A stretch of DNA of 64,000 nt from Salvelinus alpinus (GCF_045679555.1 NC_092094.1:10286319-10350318); one strand, 5' to 3'; counted from the first letter of the stretch, positions 1-12,029 are shown. Notes: generated by a model from the sequence alone, not told the origin. Made by a program: numbers and translations.

Positions 1-140
1 GGGTGGCAGGGGGAGGGGCTTGGTGTGGGTGGCAGGGGGAGGGGCTTGGTGTGAGTGGCAGGGACTTGGTGTGGGTGGCAGGGGCTTGGTGTGGGTGGCA
101 GGGGGAGGGGCTTGGTGTGAGTGGCAGGGGCTTGGTGTGT
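1..140. repeat. G-rich minisatellite, 5' edge of window
   Basis: Tandem units of about 20-30 bp built on GGTGGCAGGGGGAGGGGCTTGGTGTG, some lacking the GGGGGAGG block, run from base 1 to about 140. The G-runs could form G-quadruplexes. The array lies in the net1 intron downstream of exon 5. The 71-codon open frame over it is a repeat artefact. Confidence 0.85.
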
Positions 141-492
141 TTGTAAATGGGAAGGTGCACACAGCACAGGAGCGAGAACGACAAAACAACATGAGAACAA
201 GCAGACAAACACTCAAAAACATTTTTAAAAAATAAAAAAATCGTGATTCTTGCGATACAGACATTTGGAATATCGCGCTAAATGATCAATTAGAATAAAT
301 TTTATTCACTATATCACCCAGCCCTACTACCTATACTATAATTAAGCAATAATGCCAGAGGGGCTCAAACCACCCAGTTTATAATAAAGCAATAAGGCAT
401 GATATATTGTGATTATATTATGTTTGGCACAACGCATTATCTATAAAAGTCATTGAACTATGATGATAACGTGTGCTACAGTTGTATGTTAC
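141..492. other. net1 intron sequence, no gene seen
   Basis: AT-rich sequence between the minisatellite and net1 exon 5. The stretch around 240-330 (TATCGCG, then ATATCACCCAGCCCTAC) resembles the end of a decayed fish hAT-type repeat, but I cannot define its borders. The next net1 exon, which should begin the DH domain (family sequence AIYEMSRGEQDL), is not here and must lie left of the window. Confidence 0.5.
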
Positions 493-3400
493 CTCCTGTC
501 TCTTAATCTCTTTGGTGGAGAAGGTGCTCTTCTGGTGAACGTCCAGTGTTTCAGACCACAGAGTGCTGTTTCTGCGTTTGGGAGGTGTTGGGCCCGCTGC
601 CTTACTGCACGACTTCAGGGACGCACCCGGCGACTTGCTGTCACCCCGCAGTGACATGTTCTGAAGACATGAGTAAAAATTTAGACATGCCAGAGTCTGG
701 TCTCGGCTTCTCTGTCCGTGCCACTCTACTGTCAATCTCCTTCTCTATAACTTCCTGCTGTTCATTAAACAAAATCCACACGAAAAAATGATCTACTATC
801 AGGTCAAGTGCCATTGGCTTCTGTCTGGAGTTATTACAGTGTAATACAGGGGGTATATACTGTACCTGGATGGTTTGACCAAAGCGTCGGACAGCTCCAT
901 TCTTGGAAGGGGAGATCAGGTTAGCCAGAGATGACACCCGACTCAGTGGCCGCACACGCTTGTTACTGGGCTCCTGGAATACAGAGGAGAGAAATCAGTG
1001 TTACGGACGGCAATCTGAATACATACCCAGGGGATATTACTAACGACCCTATCGCTTTGCTTTACTCCACTTCTCACATTTTATTGGTCACATACACATG
1101 GTTGCAGATGTTATTGCGAGTGTAGCAAAATGCTTGTGCCAATGTAAGAAATAATACATAAAAACAGCAAAGTTTCCATCCCTCTCTGTCGACTTACTTT
1201 GAGGTCAAAACTGGACAGACTGACGGTGTCTTCATCCTCCTTTTTCTCTTTGCGTTTTCTCTTCTGTAAAAAGGGTACCAGAGAAGGCTCAGACTACAGT
1301 TAGTGACACTCACAAGGCCGTTAGGGGGGGGGGGGGGGGAACGTGTGACGCAAGTGTATTAATCCTCAGAAATCTTGTAACATTTGGTGGAGCCTTGGCT
1401 TACTTTGAGGTCAAAGCTGGACAGACTGACAGTGTCATCATCCTTGGGCTCTTTATTTTTCCTCTTCTGTGGGAAAGATAAACACGTGTACAGAATGAGT
1501 GTGTTGCTAACCTTCACAAAACGTAAAAATGTGTATATACAGTACCATGCAAAAGTACTCAGACCCCTTGAATTTCTTCACATTGTATTGTGTTACAAAG
1601 TGGGATTACAATGGATTGAACCGTAAGTTTTTGGTCAACGATCTACACAAAATACTCTAACGTCAAAACGTACGAAAATAAAAAAATTATATTAATACAA
1701 ATATAGTAGTTGCATAAGTATTCAGCTCCCTGAGTCAATAGATGTTAGAAACACCTTTAGCATTGATTAAAGTTGCGAGTCTTCTGGGTAAGTCTCTAAG
1801 AGCTTTGCACACCTGGATTGTGCAATATTTATCCATTATTTTTTCCCCAAAATTCTTCAAGCTCTGTTGGGGATCATGGCTATTCAGCAATTTTCTAAAC
1901 TTGCTAATGATTTTCAAGCAGATTTAAGTCAAAGCTTTAACTTGGCCACTCAAAAACATTGTCTTCTTTGTAAGCAACTCCAGTGTAGATTTGGCCTTGT
2001 GTTGTAGTTCATTGTCCTGCTGAAAGGTGATCTCCCCAGTTTCTGGTGGAATGCAGACTGTAGTAGGTTTTTATTCTAGGATTTTGTCTTTGCTTAGCCT
2101 CACCCAGTTTCTCTTTATACTGAAAAAGTGTATTGCTTTGCTGTTTTTTTCCTCCCAGCATATTTTGGAATATTTTTTATTCTGTATATTTGTATTCTTC
2201 TTTTCACTCTGTCATTTAGGTAATTATTGTGAGTCACTACAGTTTTCTCCCACCACAACCATTGAACTCTTTAGCCGTTTTAAAATCACCAATGGCCTCA
2301 TGGTAACTAAATCTCTCAGCAGTTTCATTCTTGTCCTGAAGCTCAGTTCAGGACAACTGTATCTTTGATGTGTCTGGGTGGTTTAATACATAATCCACAG
2401 CATAATTATTAACTTGACTACGCTTAAAGATATATTCAATGTCTGATGTGTTATTGTTACCCATCTACCAATCACTGCCCTTATTTATGAGGCTTTCAAA
2501 AAGCTCCCTGGTCTTTGAAGTTGAAACTGTGCTTGAAATACTTGACTGAGGAACCTTACAGATGCTGTATGTATGGGGGACAGAGGAAGGGTTAGTCATT
2601 CAAAAATCATGTCAACCCCTATTATTTCACACAGAGTGAATCCATGTAATTTATGTGATTTGTTAAGCCACATTTTACTCCTGAACTAATGTAGGCTTGT
2701 CTAAACAAAGAGGCAGAATACTTTTACAAGGCACTGTACATTTCACATTGAAATAAATGAAGTATTTATTTTGTACTGTGTTAAAGTTTATTGACTTGAC
2801 TTCGTAGTAATTGAGAAAGACAGAGATAGATGCTGGTTTGATGTTGGCGTGACATTAGTTTAGTACTACTCACCAGACTGAAGTCCCATGGTGTTCCTGG
2901 AGTCAGAAAGGTGAAGGAACTCCCTCTGCACAGTGGAGGTCTACAGTGAGAGAGAGAAAACAGGCAGAAATAAACACTATTTGAGATATTCATACTGTAT
3001 CCCAACCCAAATGCCCCTACCTAGGGCGTATGGCATCTGACTCTTTGACAAATCAGACACACACACAAATCATACTTTTGGTGTTAAGTGTAGACTTACA
3101 TGTTGATTTTGTCCACCCACACCAGACGCGATCAGGACAAGCATATTGAAATATCAAAACGAACTCTTAACAAACTATATTAATTTGGGGACATGTCGAA
3201 AAGCATTAAACATTTATTGCAATGTAGCTTGCCAACCGCCATATAAAGTCCAAAGAAAAAGAAGCCTGGAGGAGGAGAGATTACTAGAAACAAACTCTGT
3301 TTAACCTTTTATCTGTGGATTAATTGTCTGAGTAGAGGACAATGTGCGTTTCAGGTAAAATAACAACCCAATGTTTATATCCCAGGATAGCAACAGCAAG

Positions 3401-4189
3401 CTAGGGAAATTGGCATAAATGTTTAATGCTTTTCGATCTGTCCCAAAATGAATATAGTTGGTTCAGTTTGTTTTGATATTTCAACCTGTGTGTCCTGATC
3501 GCGTCTGGTGTGGGTGGACAAAAATCAACATGCGATGGGGGTCTGGTCAGTATGTTTGAGACAAAGCATACAACTTTCCTCTAAGGTGTTCTAGATAAAC
3601 CTACAACACCGATATAGAAGAACAATGCCATATTTTGATGGACTCTTTCCTCAGAAGATAGTAAGCTCAGCATCAGATGCCTCTAAAAGGCTGTGGGGTG
3701 GTCCACTAATGTACTGCTATGGACGTAGTTATCTAGCTAACTATTTTAGGCAAATTTGAGACTACTCAAACTTCACATTTGTTTGTCTAAATAAATCAAA
3801 CGAACTAGTTAGCTACATAACGTTACTAGTTAGTATAGCCAATATACGTATACCCTAGCAGATACGCTAGGCTAACTAGCCACAGTAACGTCGGTACATG
3901 AAGGCCAAACCTGAATCCATATTTATTGAAACATTAATGATTTGCCATGTGATGTGACAAACTTTGGGTTCAAAATTTGGCTAGCTAATCTTGAATATTA
4001 TTTAGTCAAAACACACATTTATGTATCAATATTACCCATCGCTCCTTACTTTTTAGAGTTGTTGACAGTGGCGGGGGAGGTTTCTGAGCTGACGACGGCT
4101 AGGCTGATGGTGGACGTTCTCTTCGAGGAAATCCTTCGACTCTTCGGCTTGTCTTCCACAGATAATTCGACCACCTCTGACTCCTCCAT
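493..4189 (-). CDS. net1: net1, RhoA guanine-nucleotide exchange factor, 5' exons (partial)
   Basis: NET1 is a Dbl-family exchange factor for RhoA; its N-terminus holds nuclear localisation signals. Exons on the minus strand, in coding order: exon 1 4050-4189 (ATG at 4189, 46 codons plus 2 nt, begins MEESEVVELSVEDKPKSRR); exon 2 2874-2940 (GSSFTFLTPGTPWDFSL, matching the long human isoform); exon 3, two tandem versions at 1404-1466 and 1198-1263; exon 4 866-973 (36 codons, NKRVRPLSRVSSLANLIS, then RRFGQTIQ); exon 5 493-660 (56 codons, LRGDSKSPG, then RRNSTLWSETLD, ending KRQE). All borders have AG/GT sites and the phases agree (140+67 nt, then multiples of 3). Exon 2 has a second in-phase acceptor 15 nt downstream. 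About 182 residues are encoded here; the DH and PH domains are off the left edge. The paralogue ARHGEF3 fits worse because these motifs are NET1-type. Confidence 0.93.
1198..1263 (-). CDS. net1: net1 exon 3b, second copy of tandem-duplicated exon
   Basis: A 66-nt, phase 0-0 exon encoding KRKRKEKKEDED followed by TVSLSSFDLK. Acceptor TTTTACAG and donor GTAAGT flank it. Its C-terminal ten residues equal those of exon 3a 140 nt upstream. Human NET1 has one such segment (KRKRREKDDD, then VSLSSLDLK). The basic run is part of the NLS-like N-terminal region. Confidence 0.85.
1404..1466 (-). CDS. net1: net1 exon 3a, first copy of tandem-duplicated exon
   Basis: A 63-nt, phase 0-0 exon encoding KRKNKEPKDDD followed by TVSLSSFDLK, with acceptor CCCACAG and donor GTAAGC. 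It differs from exon 3b mainly in the basic/acidic half, where KRKNKEPK replaces KRKRKEKK. The 140-nt intron between the two copies holds a G-run near 1326-1339, which reads as a pyrimidine tract in the gene. Use of one copy, the other or both keeps the reading frame. Confidence 0.85.
1538..2739. mobile_element. Degenerate Tc1-like element in net1 intron 2
   Basis: The ends match imperfectly as inverted repeats: TACAGTACCATGCAAAAGTA at the left, and TACAGTGCCTTGTAAAAGTA read from the right end on the minus strand. TA is present at both ends. Inside are the usual landmarks of minus-strand Tc1 transposase (for example TTGGCCACTCAAAAACATTG near 1943), but no long frame survives. It is an old, dead copy. 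Confidence 0.7.
3099..3532. mobile_element. Foldback (long inverted repeat) element in net1 intron 1
   Basis: Bases 3099-3230 reappear in reverse complement at about 3400-3532. The outer 35-40 bp are nearly identical (CATGTTGATTTTGTCCACCC at the left), and the arms share the GATCGCGTCTGG and AAAGCATTAAACATTTAT segments. The central part is unrelated and non-coding. This is the structure of a non-autonomous foldback DNA element. I cannot name the family. Confidence 0.75.
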
Positions 4190-4370
4190 TTTAGAGGTTG
4201 GGTGTAGGAAGCTAGCTAATATTACTAATTCAAAACAATGAAATTATAATGGAACAGCAGCAACGATGATGAAAGAAAGAAACAAACCCGCAGTAAATCG
4301 ATCAATCCAACCAAAAGTGACGGCGGAAGTTTGAATATGGCGGAATATCACAAATCGGCCAATAAGGAAA
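4190..4370 (-). promoter_or_regulatory. net1 5' UTR and putative promoter
   Basis: Immediately upstream of the net1 long-isoform ATG. It contains an ETS-like GGCGGAAGT (4322-4330), a YY1-like AATATGGCGG (4334-4343) and a CCAAT box (4359-4363), the usual set for a TATA-less vertebrate promoter. No TATA box is seen at a suitable spacing. The transcription start cannot be read from sequence alone. Confidence 0.45.
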
Positions 4371-4599
4371 AAGCTTGAGGATTTAGAGTGGGAGGAGTTA
4401 ATTTACTGAAAAGAATATTGAGGAAAACCACGTTGGCGGTCTCTGCGGTGCATCTCAGTAAATTCATTTCAGTGAGAAGCATGGCCGGATTAAGCGATCA
4501 GTGCTGGTGTTTGCTAAAAAATTGTAGTTGTTGAGAATTGTTTTTATTCTATTGGGTCTCTCTTTTCAGCAGAAGGCATTTGCTTTCCAAACTGTACGT

Positions 4600-4968
4600 T
4601 TTTCCCGCGATTGTATTTTGAAATCGGCAAAAGGGAAAATGACAATACCAAACCACCATAGAAATATAATCCATAGATGGCAGTTCCCATTCAAATCAGG
4701 ACTGGCATCCATTGCTTGAGTACCCATTAGTTTAGCAGTCAAATTGCCAGGGTAAGATGTTACAAATCCTTTCTATGGAGTATATGTCTGTGGCTATAAT
4801 GCAACAAACTGTATATTTGGCTTGCATGCTGCCCGAGAAAACCAGCCCAAACTGCAGTTTTCCCGACTGTAGGCATCCTGGTAAGTGCCCAAATAAAGGA
4901 CACAGTGTTATGGTGGGGGATGCATTTTTCTGGCATGGTTTAGGTCCACTTGTAGAATCTATGCCAAG
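4600..4968. repeat. Interspersed repeat remnant, shared with about 42240-42370
   Basis: The phrase AATTGCCAGGGT and its flanks (TACCCAT..GTTTA..) recur near 42310-42335. The end (about 4905-4968) reads like a decayed Tc1-type GHSVMVG..FFWHGLGPLV motif. No intact frame is present. Identity is uncertain. Confidence 0.35.
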
Positions 4969-6180
4969 CAGTGGTGACCCGTTATTCAAGGCAGGTGGGG
5001 CAGGGCTTGCCTGTTTTGCATGTTATTTTGGCATTAATACGTGTCACATATCAGTTTGCAAACAATGTAAAAAAAAAAATATATATATATATAATTGAGT
5101 TAATAAAGCTGCATACAAACATTCTCTTTTTTGTTTTCTTGAGTAAGGCAGCTACAAAATGCAGGTGTTTCAGCCTAGCTCAGTGCTTTCTGTGGTGGTG
5201 GGGCCAGCCAGCAGAAAATATGGTGCTCTGTGATTGGCTCAGTGTTCTGTCACTCAAGGGGACACTACGTCACCGCCAAGTCTAAAACTAGAGTTACGAA
5301 ATTCTAGCCCCTTGGGTGCTGCCATAGAGTTACATTAGAAGTGCCTTTCGAAGAAGGCTCAAGGTCATTGGCCACAGATAAAATGACATCAAATCACGTT
5401 ATATGTACAGTAGCTTTGATTGGACTGATCATGTCAACATACTTTCAAAATCTTAGCTAACGATCATTATGAATCAAGTCAACAATCTACTGGCAAACCC
5501 TTTTTAATCCTTGACATATGAAGAGAAATAATGAAGAGAAATTATAGATAAAATGTATCGATACTCATCGGCCATTAGACATAAACAACAAGTTGGAAAT
5601 CGCAAATTCAAAATGAGTGGTTTGGAAGGAATCAGTGACAGTGGCTAACTGCTAGCATTGCAAAGCAATCACTAGCCTGCTATTCAGTGGAGTGGCTGTG
5701 TGGTCCAAAATCTTGGATTAAGGGGATTGAGATAAAACTGTCCAGTTTGAGTGTTTGTTGCAGCTCGAATTCTGTCACTGTACATTTCAAAAGTGCTAAA
5801 CAAATAGTTATATGACTACGTCCGTCCTAGCTCACTCATTAATGTCTTAATCAAAATTACGGATAGCCTCTTATCCGCTTGTCGTCCCCTTTATGCCATA
5901 GTTTGTACATCTCAAATGACAGTAGAAACCAATTTTTTTAAAGTAAGTCAGCCATATCAATTTAGCTTTTTTAAAGACAGTAAATGAGGCTGACTGAACT
6001 GTTTTGCTGCCAGACAAGGCTCCGCTGATAACCAGGTGTAGCGGTGGTAAGGTGTTGGGACTGCTGTTGGGACAGCTTTATGTAGGCCCTAACAGTTTGT
6101 GGGCACTGTTTGTCACCGTTATAGTGCAATTAATGTATTTTTTTGTGTTGTGTGGTGACTTTGCTGGCATGCATCCCCAC

Positions 6181-9010
6181 TAGGATTGCACATTTTGGGC
6201 AATATTTAGAGGTGGAAACTTTCCGTGGGAATTAACGGGAATATACGGGAAATAACGGGAATTAACAGAAATATATGCAAATAATATTAATACCATTTAA
6301 ATGTAATGTTTTTTGCATTGGTTATATTTACCATATCATATGAAGACAGACACATAAACCTTTTACCTTATCATAAGTATACATAATTGCAAATGATTAA
6401 ATCCTTCTAATAGATATTTAAAAAACTATTTAGTTACGAATTGAACTTTAATTAAATGAGTTGACTCTTCACATGGAATGATTTCACTGAACAACAAAAG
6501 AAAGAGAATATTGAATGATCCCCAATGATCCATCGCATCTCCCAAAAACGTTTTCAACATACATCTGTAAAATGATAGTCTAGAAACTAAAGCTTAGGTT
6601 GTCTTCCTCTCAGGCTTCCATGTCTTCTCCCTGCACCTACTCAATGACCACCTCTTGAACATCAGACTCTGAGGCCTCATCTTCATTGTCACTTTCCAAC
6701 CTTGTTGAGTTCAAATTTGCCCGGATGGCCACCAATTTTTCAACACTTGTATTGTTTAGCCTGTTGCGTGCTTTGGTGTGTGTGTTCCCAAACAAGGACC
6801 AGTTGTGCTCTGAGGTGACTGATCTTGGTGGGATTTGGAGGATGATGGAGGCAACAAGGGAAAGAGCCTCAGATCCACAAAGTCCCTTCCATCAGGGGGA
6901 TGATGAGATATGTTGGCACAACTGCCATATTGCATCTCCATCCCAAAGCCCTTGCTTGGAAGTGTACTTCGCCAGACTGCCAAGAACCTTGCCCTCATCC
7001 AGGCCAAGGTGGCGAGACACGGTAGTGATGACACCATAGACCTTGTTGATCTCTGCACCAGACAGGATGCACTTGCCAGCATACTTGGGGTCCAACATGT
7101 ACGCTGCGGCGTGTATAGGCTTCAGGCAGAAGTCTTCACGCTTTTTGACTTATTTCAGAACTGCAGTGTCCTCTGCTTGGAGCAACAGTGAAGTGGGCAG
7201 GGCAGTATGGACTTCTTCTCTTACATCTGCAAGCAGAGTCTGAACATTAGACAGGGTGGCATTGTCTCCCTCAATCCATGCAATGTCTACTGCTATAGGC
7301 TTCAGGAGTTTCAGGCTGCTTACCACTCTTTCCCAAAATACATCATCCAGGAGGATCCACTTGATGGGGCTGTCCATATCGTCAGACTGTGATATGGCCA
7401 TTTCTTGGAGAGACTCCTTCCCCTCCAGGAGACTGTCAAACAGGATGACAACACCACCCCAACGGGTGTTGTTGGGCAGCTTCAATGTGTTGCTCTTATT
7501 CTTCTCACTTTGCTTGGTGAGGTAGATTGCTGCTATATGACTTGATGACCCTTAACATACCTAACCATTTCCTTGGCTCTCTTGTAGAGTGTATCCATTG
7601 TTTTCAGTCCCATGATGTCCTTAAGGAGCCGATTCAATGCATGAGCAGCTCAGCCAATGGGTGTGATGTTAGGGTAGACCAAGCAGCCTTCATGTTCACA
7701 GCATTGTCTGTCATCAGTGCAAATACCTTCTGTGGTCCAAGGTAATTGATGACTGCCTTCACCTCATCTGCAATGCAGAGACTGGTGTGTCTGTTGTCTC
7801 TTGTGTCTGTGCTCTTGTATAATACTGGTTGAGGGGTGGAGACGATGTAGTTAATTATTCCTTGCCCACGAACATTCGACCACCCATCAGAGATGATTTC
7901 AATACAGTCTGCTTTCTCTATGATTTGCTTGACCTTCACTTGCACTCTGTCGAACTCTGCATCCAGCAAATGTATAGATAAAGCATGTCTGATTGGAGGG
8001 GTGTATGCTGGGCGAAGAACATTCAGAAATCTCTTCCAATACACATTGCCTGTGAGCATCAGAGGTGAACCAGAATACACAGCTCGAGCAAGACATTCAT
8101 CAGCATATCTCTGACTACGGTCCTCCATTGAGTCAAAAAAACTTCTGATTCCAGGAGGACCATGAGCTGTTGCTATCGATGTCTGATTCATCATTTTCAC
8201 CTCGAATAGAAGTAGAGGGACTTTTGTTGCTTGTTGTGAGTGCTGAGGGAACTTTATGCACTTGGCCAGATGATTCTGCATCTTTGTTGCATTCTTCACA
8301 TATGATTTGGCACAGTATTTGCAAATGTACACAGCTTTTCCTTCTACATTAGCTGCAGTGAAATGTCTCCAAACATCAGATATTGCCCGTGGCATTTTCC
8401 TGTAAAAAATGGGTTTAAAAAAACAACAAATACAATTCCATGTACAGATAAATAGTTAAGCAGTTAGATTACATAACTACTTTGTAAGATAAATGTTTTA
8501 AAATGAAACATGTATGGAAACAGGTGAATTAACACCACTCAGTTAGCAGGCTCAAGCAAGCTAAAACCCACATGGTAGAAAAAACTAACAGGCAGAAATT
8601 GTAAACAGTTAGAAATGATTTAAACACACTTTCATGTAAACTACTATTTACTAGTTAACAAAAAATAATGTATGTCATATAAAATATATTCACCCCACCC
8701 AGTATTGTAATGAAAACTTACCAGAAAGCATGTAGTCCTTGGCTCAGACAGTTTAGTAGTGTGGGCTCAATAGCATCTCATTAGTGTGCAAGATCTTGAG
8801 AATCAGCTGTACATGTGATGGAAGAATGCACTGTGCATGCAGAGGGTTGCAATTCCATTGAATTGGGGATAGTTTTACCAAAATATGCCACAAGACCTAT
8901 AATTGCCTTATGTTTATCCCACAAAAACTTTTTTTGATGAATTTAAGCCCAATTCCCCATATTCCCAGGCTTAACTTCCCATGGAAAATTTCCGGCCCTT
9001 TGCAACCCTA
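6181..9010 (-). mobile_element. hAT-superfamily DNA transposon with 8-bp target duplication
   Basis: Terminal inverted repeats are TAGGATTGCA at 6181 and TAGGGTTGCA read from 9010 on the minus strand. They are flanked by 8-bp target duplications ATCCCCAC (6173-6180) and ATTCCCAC (9011-9018), one mismatch apart. Eight base pairs is the hallmark length for hAT. The element is about 2.8 kb and carries a degenerate transposase on the minus strand. Confidence 0.9.
6640..8395 (-). pseudogene. hAT transposase relic with N-terminal BED zinc finger
   Basis: The frame begins at 8395 (MPRAISDVWRHF) and stays open for 253 codons. It starts with a BED finger: CKYC followed by HLAKC, around residues 23-46. 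After a stop near 7634 the homology continues in other frames: 7485-7150 (LKPIAVDIAWIEGD, then TALPTSLLLQAEDTAVLK), 7098-6892 (MLDPKYAGK, then VSRHLGLDEGKVLGSLAKY), and a C-terminal dimerisation region near 6850-6720 that would read WSLFGNTHTKARNRL. At least three frame breaks show that it is dead. Confidence 0.88.
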
Positions 9011-9071
9011 ATTCCCACATATATATATATTTTTTTACCCCACCAAGATTTACATGCTAAAATCGCCACTG

Positions 9072-10796
9072 CTGATAGTAGACCTATGTAATGGTACACA
9101 TGTCATATAGAACACAAATAATGCTGATCCTAGATCTGTTGTGAGGTGCAACCTCTAAAAGAGCATGGGAAAATACCTAACTGTAGAGTTATGAAAAGTA
9201 TGCTGTAGAATACTTATTTCCTTTGAAACCAGTCTCAGGATCCAATTAATGGTAATTATCTGACCCTGGACAATGAGCAAGAAGCGTTGAATGAGGGTGG
9301 TTGTGGTGGTGGGGTACATGTAGGTCAGTGGATGGTAACAAATGTGACATTCCTTTGTGTATTGTAATATTCCATTGGTTCCCAGCTAATATGGAAAACT
9401 GTTACAGTAACAGTGAATACTGGGAGAGAAATTCCAATATATGTGAGACAGTGAACACTGCAAAGATAATTGATGTCCCTCTGAACAGCACCAAAACATC
9501 TCCTGACTGGAAGACACTGTCAGGCCTGCCTCACTCTTTCTGATGATGGCCTATACCAATGTAATCAAATTCGAACCTATTTGTTATTCAAACCAAATGT
9601 AGAGTTTATATTAAAATGTGAGCCTACTATAGCTTTGTAATACATGCATTTTATACATATTCAAGGTTAATTGAATTTCTCAATGATTGGACCACATACA
9701 GCCAATGTTATAACACTGTATAATAGTGCTGCATTTAATATGTTGGAGTTGTTGCCAACAGTTTTTTTTTAAATCCCAAAATCCCTCATCATTACTCCCA
9801 TTTGGTCATAATATTGTTGTTTATGAAAAAACAGGATCCATTCTATTGGCTGTATGAGGCAAAGTCAAGGGAATTATGTTAATAAAATCACATAATATAA
9901 TTACAGGGCCATCATCACATAGACATAGAAATATATTTAGGACCAACCGTTTGCATGACATCACTTTAAGCCTAGCAGAAGACCTTAGAGAAAGAAGTGT
10001 TCTTACAAAATGAAATCATTCATACCCCAAGGCCGTTTATGAAACAAAAGGACATACGCCAGCTTTATGAGGTACAGAGAGAACACGCAGTACACGTATT
10101 TCTCATTTTAATTCAAGGACATTAGAAAAGATTAGGGTTGAGGAGAGAAGAATCTTTTCCAAGAACAAAGACAAATGTAGATTTGAAATAACATGTCTAG
10201 TCTGTTTTCAGTTTTCTTACGAATATTACAGAATGCCAGCACGTGACAGAGAGTGGTTACGTCCGAAATGACACCCTATTGCCTACATAGTACACTACTT
10301 TTGACCAGACCCTATGACTATAGTGAATAGGGTGCCATTTCAGACAGTGTTTCATCCGATATTATTCAGCATTGCATTGTCTACAATAATAATCATATTA
10401 TGTATTCTACGAACTCTCAGAGACAGTGTGGTAGGCGTACAGTAACCAGAGGCTCATCAGTATTAGACAAAGGATAACAGCGGATGCTGAAATGTGAAGA
10501 ATTTTGATGATGTAATCCTGGAGAATAGCTCTTGCATTCATTTCTGCCTGAATAATTGGCTCAGACAAGCAATCAATGCTAGGCCCATCTAGATTAGACA
10601 ATGGAGATTAGGAAAGGACATGTTGGCCCTCTGGTAAACATTTTCATATCGCTTGTCGTATTGTAGTCGTACCACAACATGGGAATACGTCACAAGAAGT
10701 GTTTTGATAAACTGCATGTCGTGGGAAGTTAGCGATTTCCTGATCTGTGGGGCCCATAGGTCTGGGCCTTCATTCATAAAGAAACTCAGAGAAGGA
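9072..10796. other. Intergenic sequence without a recognisable gene
   Basis: AT-rich DNA. An 80-codon frame at 9301-9543 matches nothing I recognise. Bases 10258-10347 form an imperfect inverted repeat (GTCCGAAATGACACCCTATT at the left, AATAGGGTGCCATTTCAGAC at the right) of the very common fish type that flanks TAGTGCACTACTTTTGACCA. I see no splice-bounded exons. Confidence 0.5.
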
Positions 10797-10975
10797 GTGC
10801 TGATCTAAGATCAGCATGATCAAAAAGGTTAAACTGATCCTAGATCAGCACCTCTAAACTGATCCTAAATCAGCACCTCTACTCTGATCAAAAAGGTTAA
10901 ACTGATCCTAGATCAGCACCTCTACTCTGATCAAAAAGGTTAAACTGATCCTAGATCAGCATCTATACTCTGATC

Positions 10976-11651
10976 AGGTTCATGCTCTACAACATTCGCA
11001 GAGTACGACCCTGCCTCACACAGGAAGCGGCGCAGGTCCTAATCCAGGCACTTGTCATCTCCCGTCTGGATTACTGCAACTCGCTGTTGGCTGGGCTCCC
11101 TGCCTGTGCCATTAAACCCCTACAACTCATCCAGAACGCCGAGCCCGTCTGGTGTTCAACCTTCCCAAGTTCTCTCACGTCACTCCGCTCTCTCCACTGG
11201 CTTCCAGTTGAAGCTCGCATCCGCTACAAGACCATGGTGCTTGCCTACGGAGCTGTGAGGGTAACGGCACCTCCGTACCTTCAGGCTCTGATCAGGCCCT
11301 ACACCCAAACAAGGGCACTGCGTTCATCCACCTCTGGCCTGCTCGCCTCCCTACCTCTGAGGAAGTACAGTTCCCGCTCAGCCCAGTCAAAACTGTTCGC
11401 TGCTCTGGCACCCCAATGGTGGAACAAACTCCCTCACGACGCCAGGTCAGCGGAGTCAATCACCACCTTCCGGAGACACCTGAAACCCCACCTCTTTAAG
11501 GAATACCTAGGATAGGATAAAGTAATCCTTCTAACCCCCCCCCCCCCCCTTAAAAGAGTTAGATGCACTATTGTAAAGTGGTTGTTCCACTGGATATCAT
11601 AAGGTGAATGCACCAATTTGTAAGTCGCTCTGGATAAGAGCGACTTACAAA
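10976..11651 (+). mobile_element. 5'-truncated L2-type LINE inserted in the array
   Basis: It contains the C-terminal end of an L2/CR1-group reverse transcriptase frame, a C-run at 11536-11550, and the diagnostic L2 tail GTAAGTCGCTCTGGATAAGA near the 3' end. The surrounding 43-bp array resumes right after the tail (ATGATCAAAAAGG), with a short TGATCA repeated at both sides. Confidence 0.85.
10982..11515 (+). pseudogene. L2 reverse transcriptase, C-terminal fragment
   Basis: 177 open codons, ending LFKEYLG and a stop. Family phrases: LIQALVISRLDYCNSLLAGL, LRSLHWLPVEARIRYKTMVL, APQWWNKLP and FRRHLKPHLF. This is the conserved region after the RT palm in teleost L2 elements. The endonuclease and the catalytic YxDD region are missing because of 5' truncation, so it is inert despite the open frame. 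Confidence 0.88.
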
Positions 11652-12029
11652 TGATCAAAAAGGTTGAACTGATCCTAGATCAGCACCTCTACTCTGATCA
11701 AAAAGGTTAAACTGATCCTAGATCAGCACCTCTACTCTGATCAAAAAGGTTAAACTGATCCTAGATCAGCACCTATACTTTATTTAAAAAAGGTTAAACT
11801 GATCCTAGATCAGCACCTATACCTTGATAAAAAAAAGGTTAAACTGATCCTAGATCAGCACCTATACTCTGATCAAAAAGATTAAACAGATGCTACCCCA
11901 TGGCAAGGCACTACAAGTCCGTACACCATGGCAACCCTGCCTCCCTACAAGCTATGGGTATTGATCATGTTCCGGCCTCTATTAGAAAAGGGGACCGTCT
12001 TAAACAGTTAAACCAAAGGGAAAGTTTTG

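Larger units (their letters stand above)
4969..9071. repeat. Salmonid-type interspersed DNA repeat, split by a hAT insertion
   Basis: The left end reads CAGTGGTGACCCG (4969). The right end read inward on the minus strand is CAGTGGCGATTTTAGCATG (from 9071). The similar CAGTGG-GA termini suggest one element. It is non-coding and holds phrases such as GTGATTGGCTCAGTGTTCTG that I associate with abundant salmonid repeats. The hAT element at 6181-9010 sits inside it, close to the right end. No target duplication for the outer element is clear. Confidence 0.5.
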
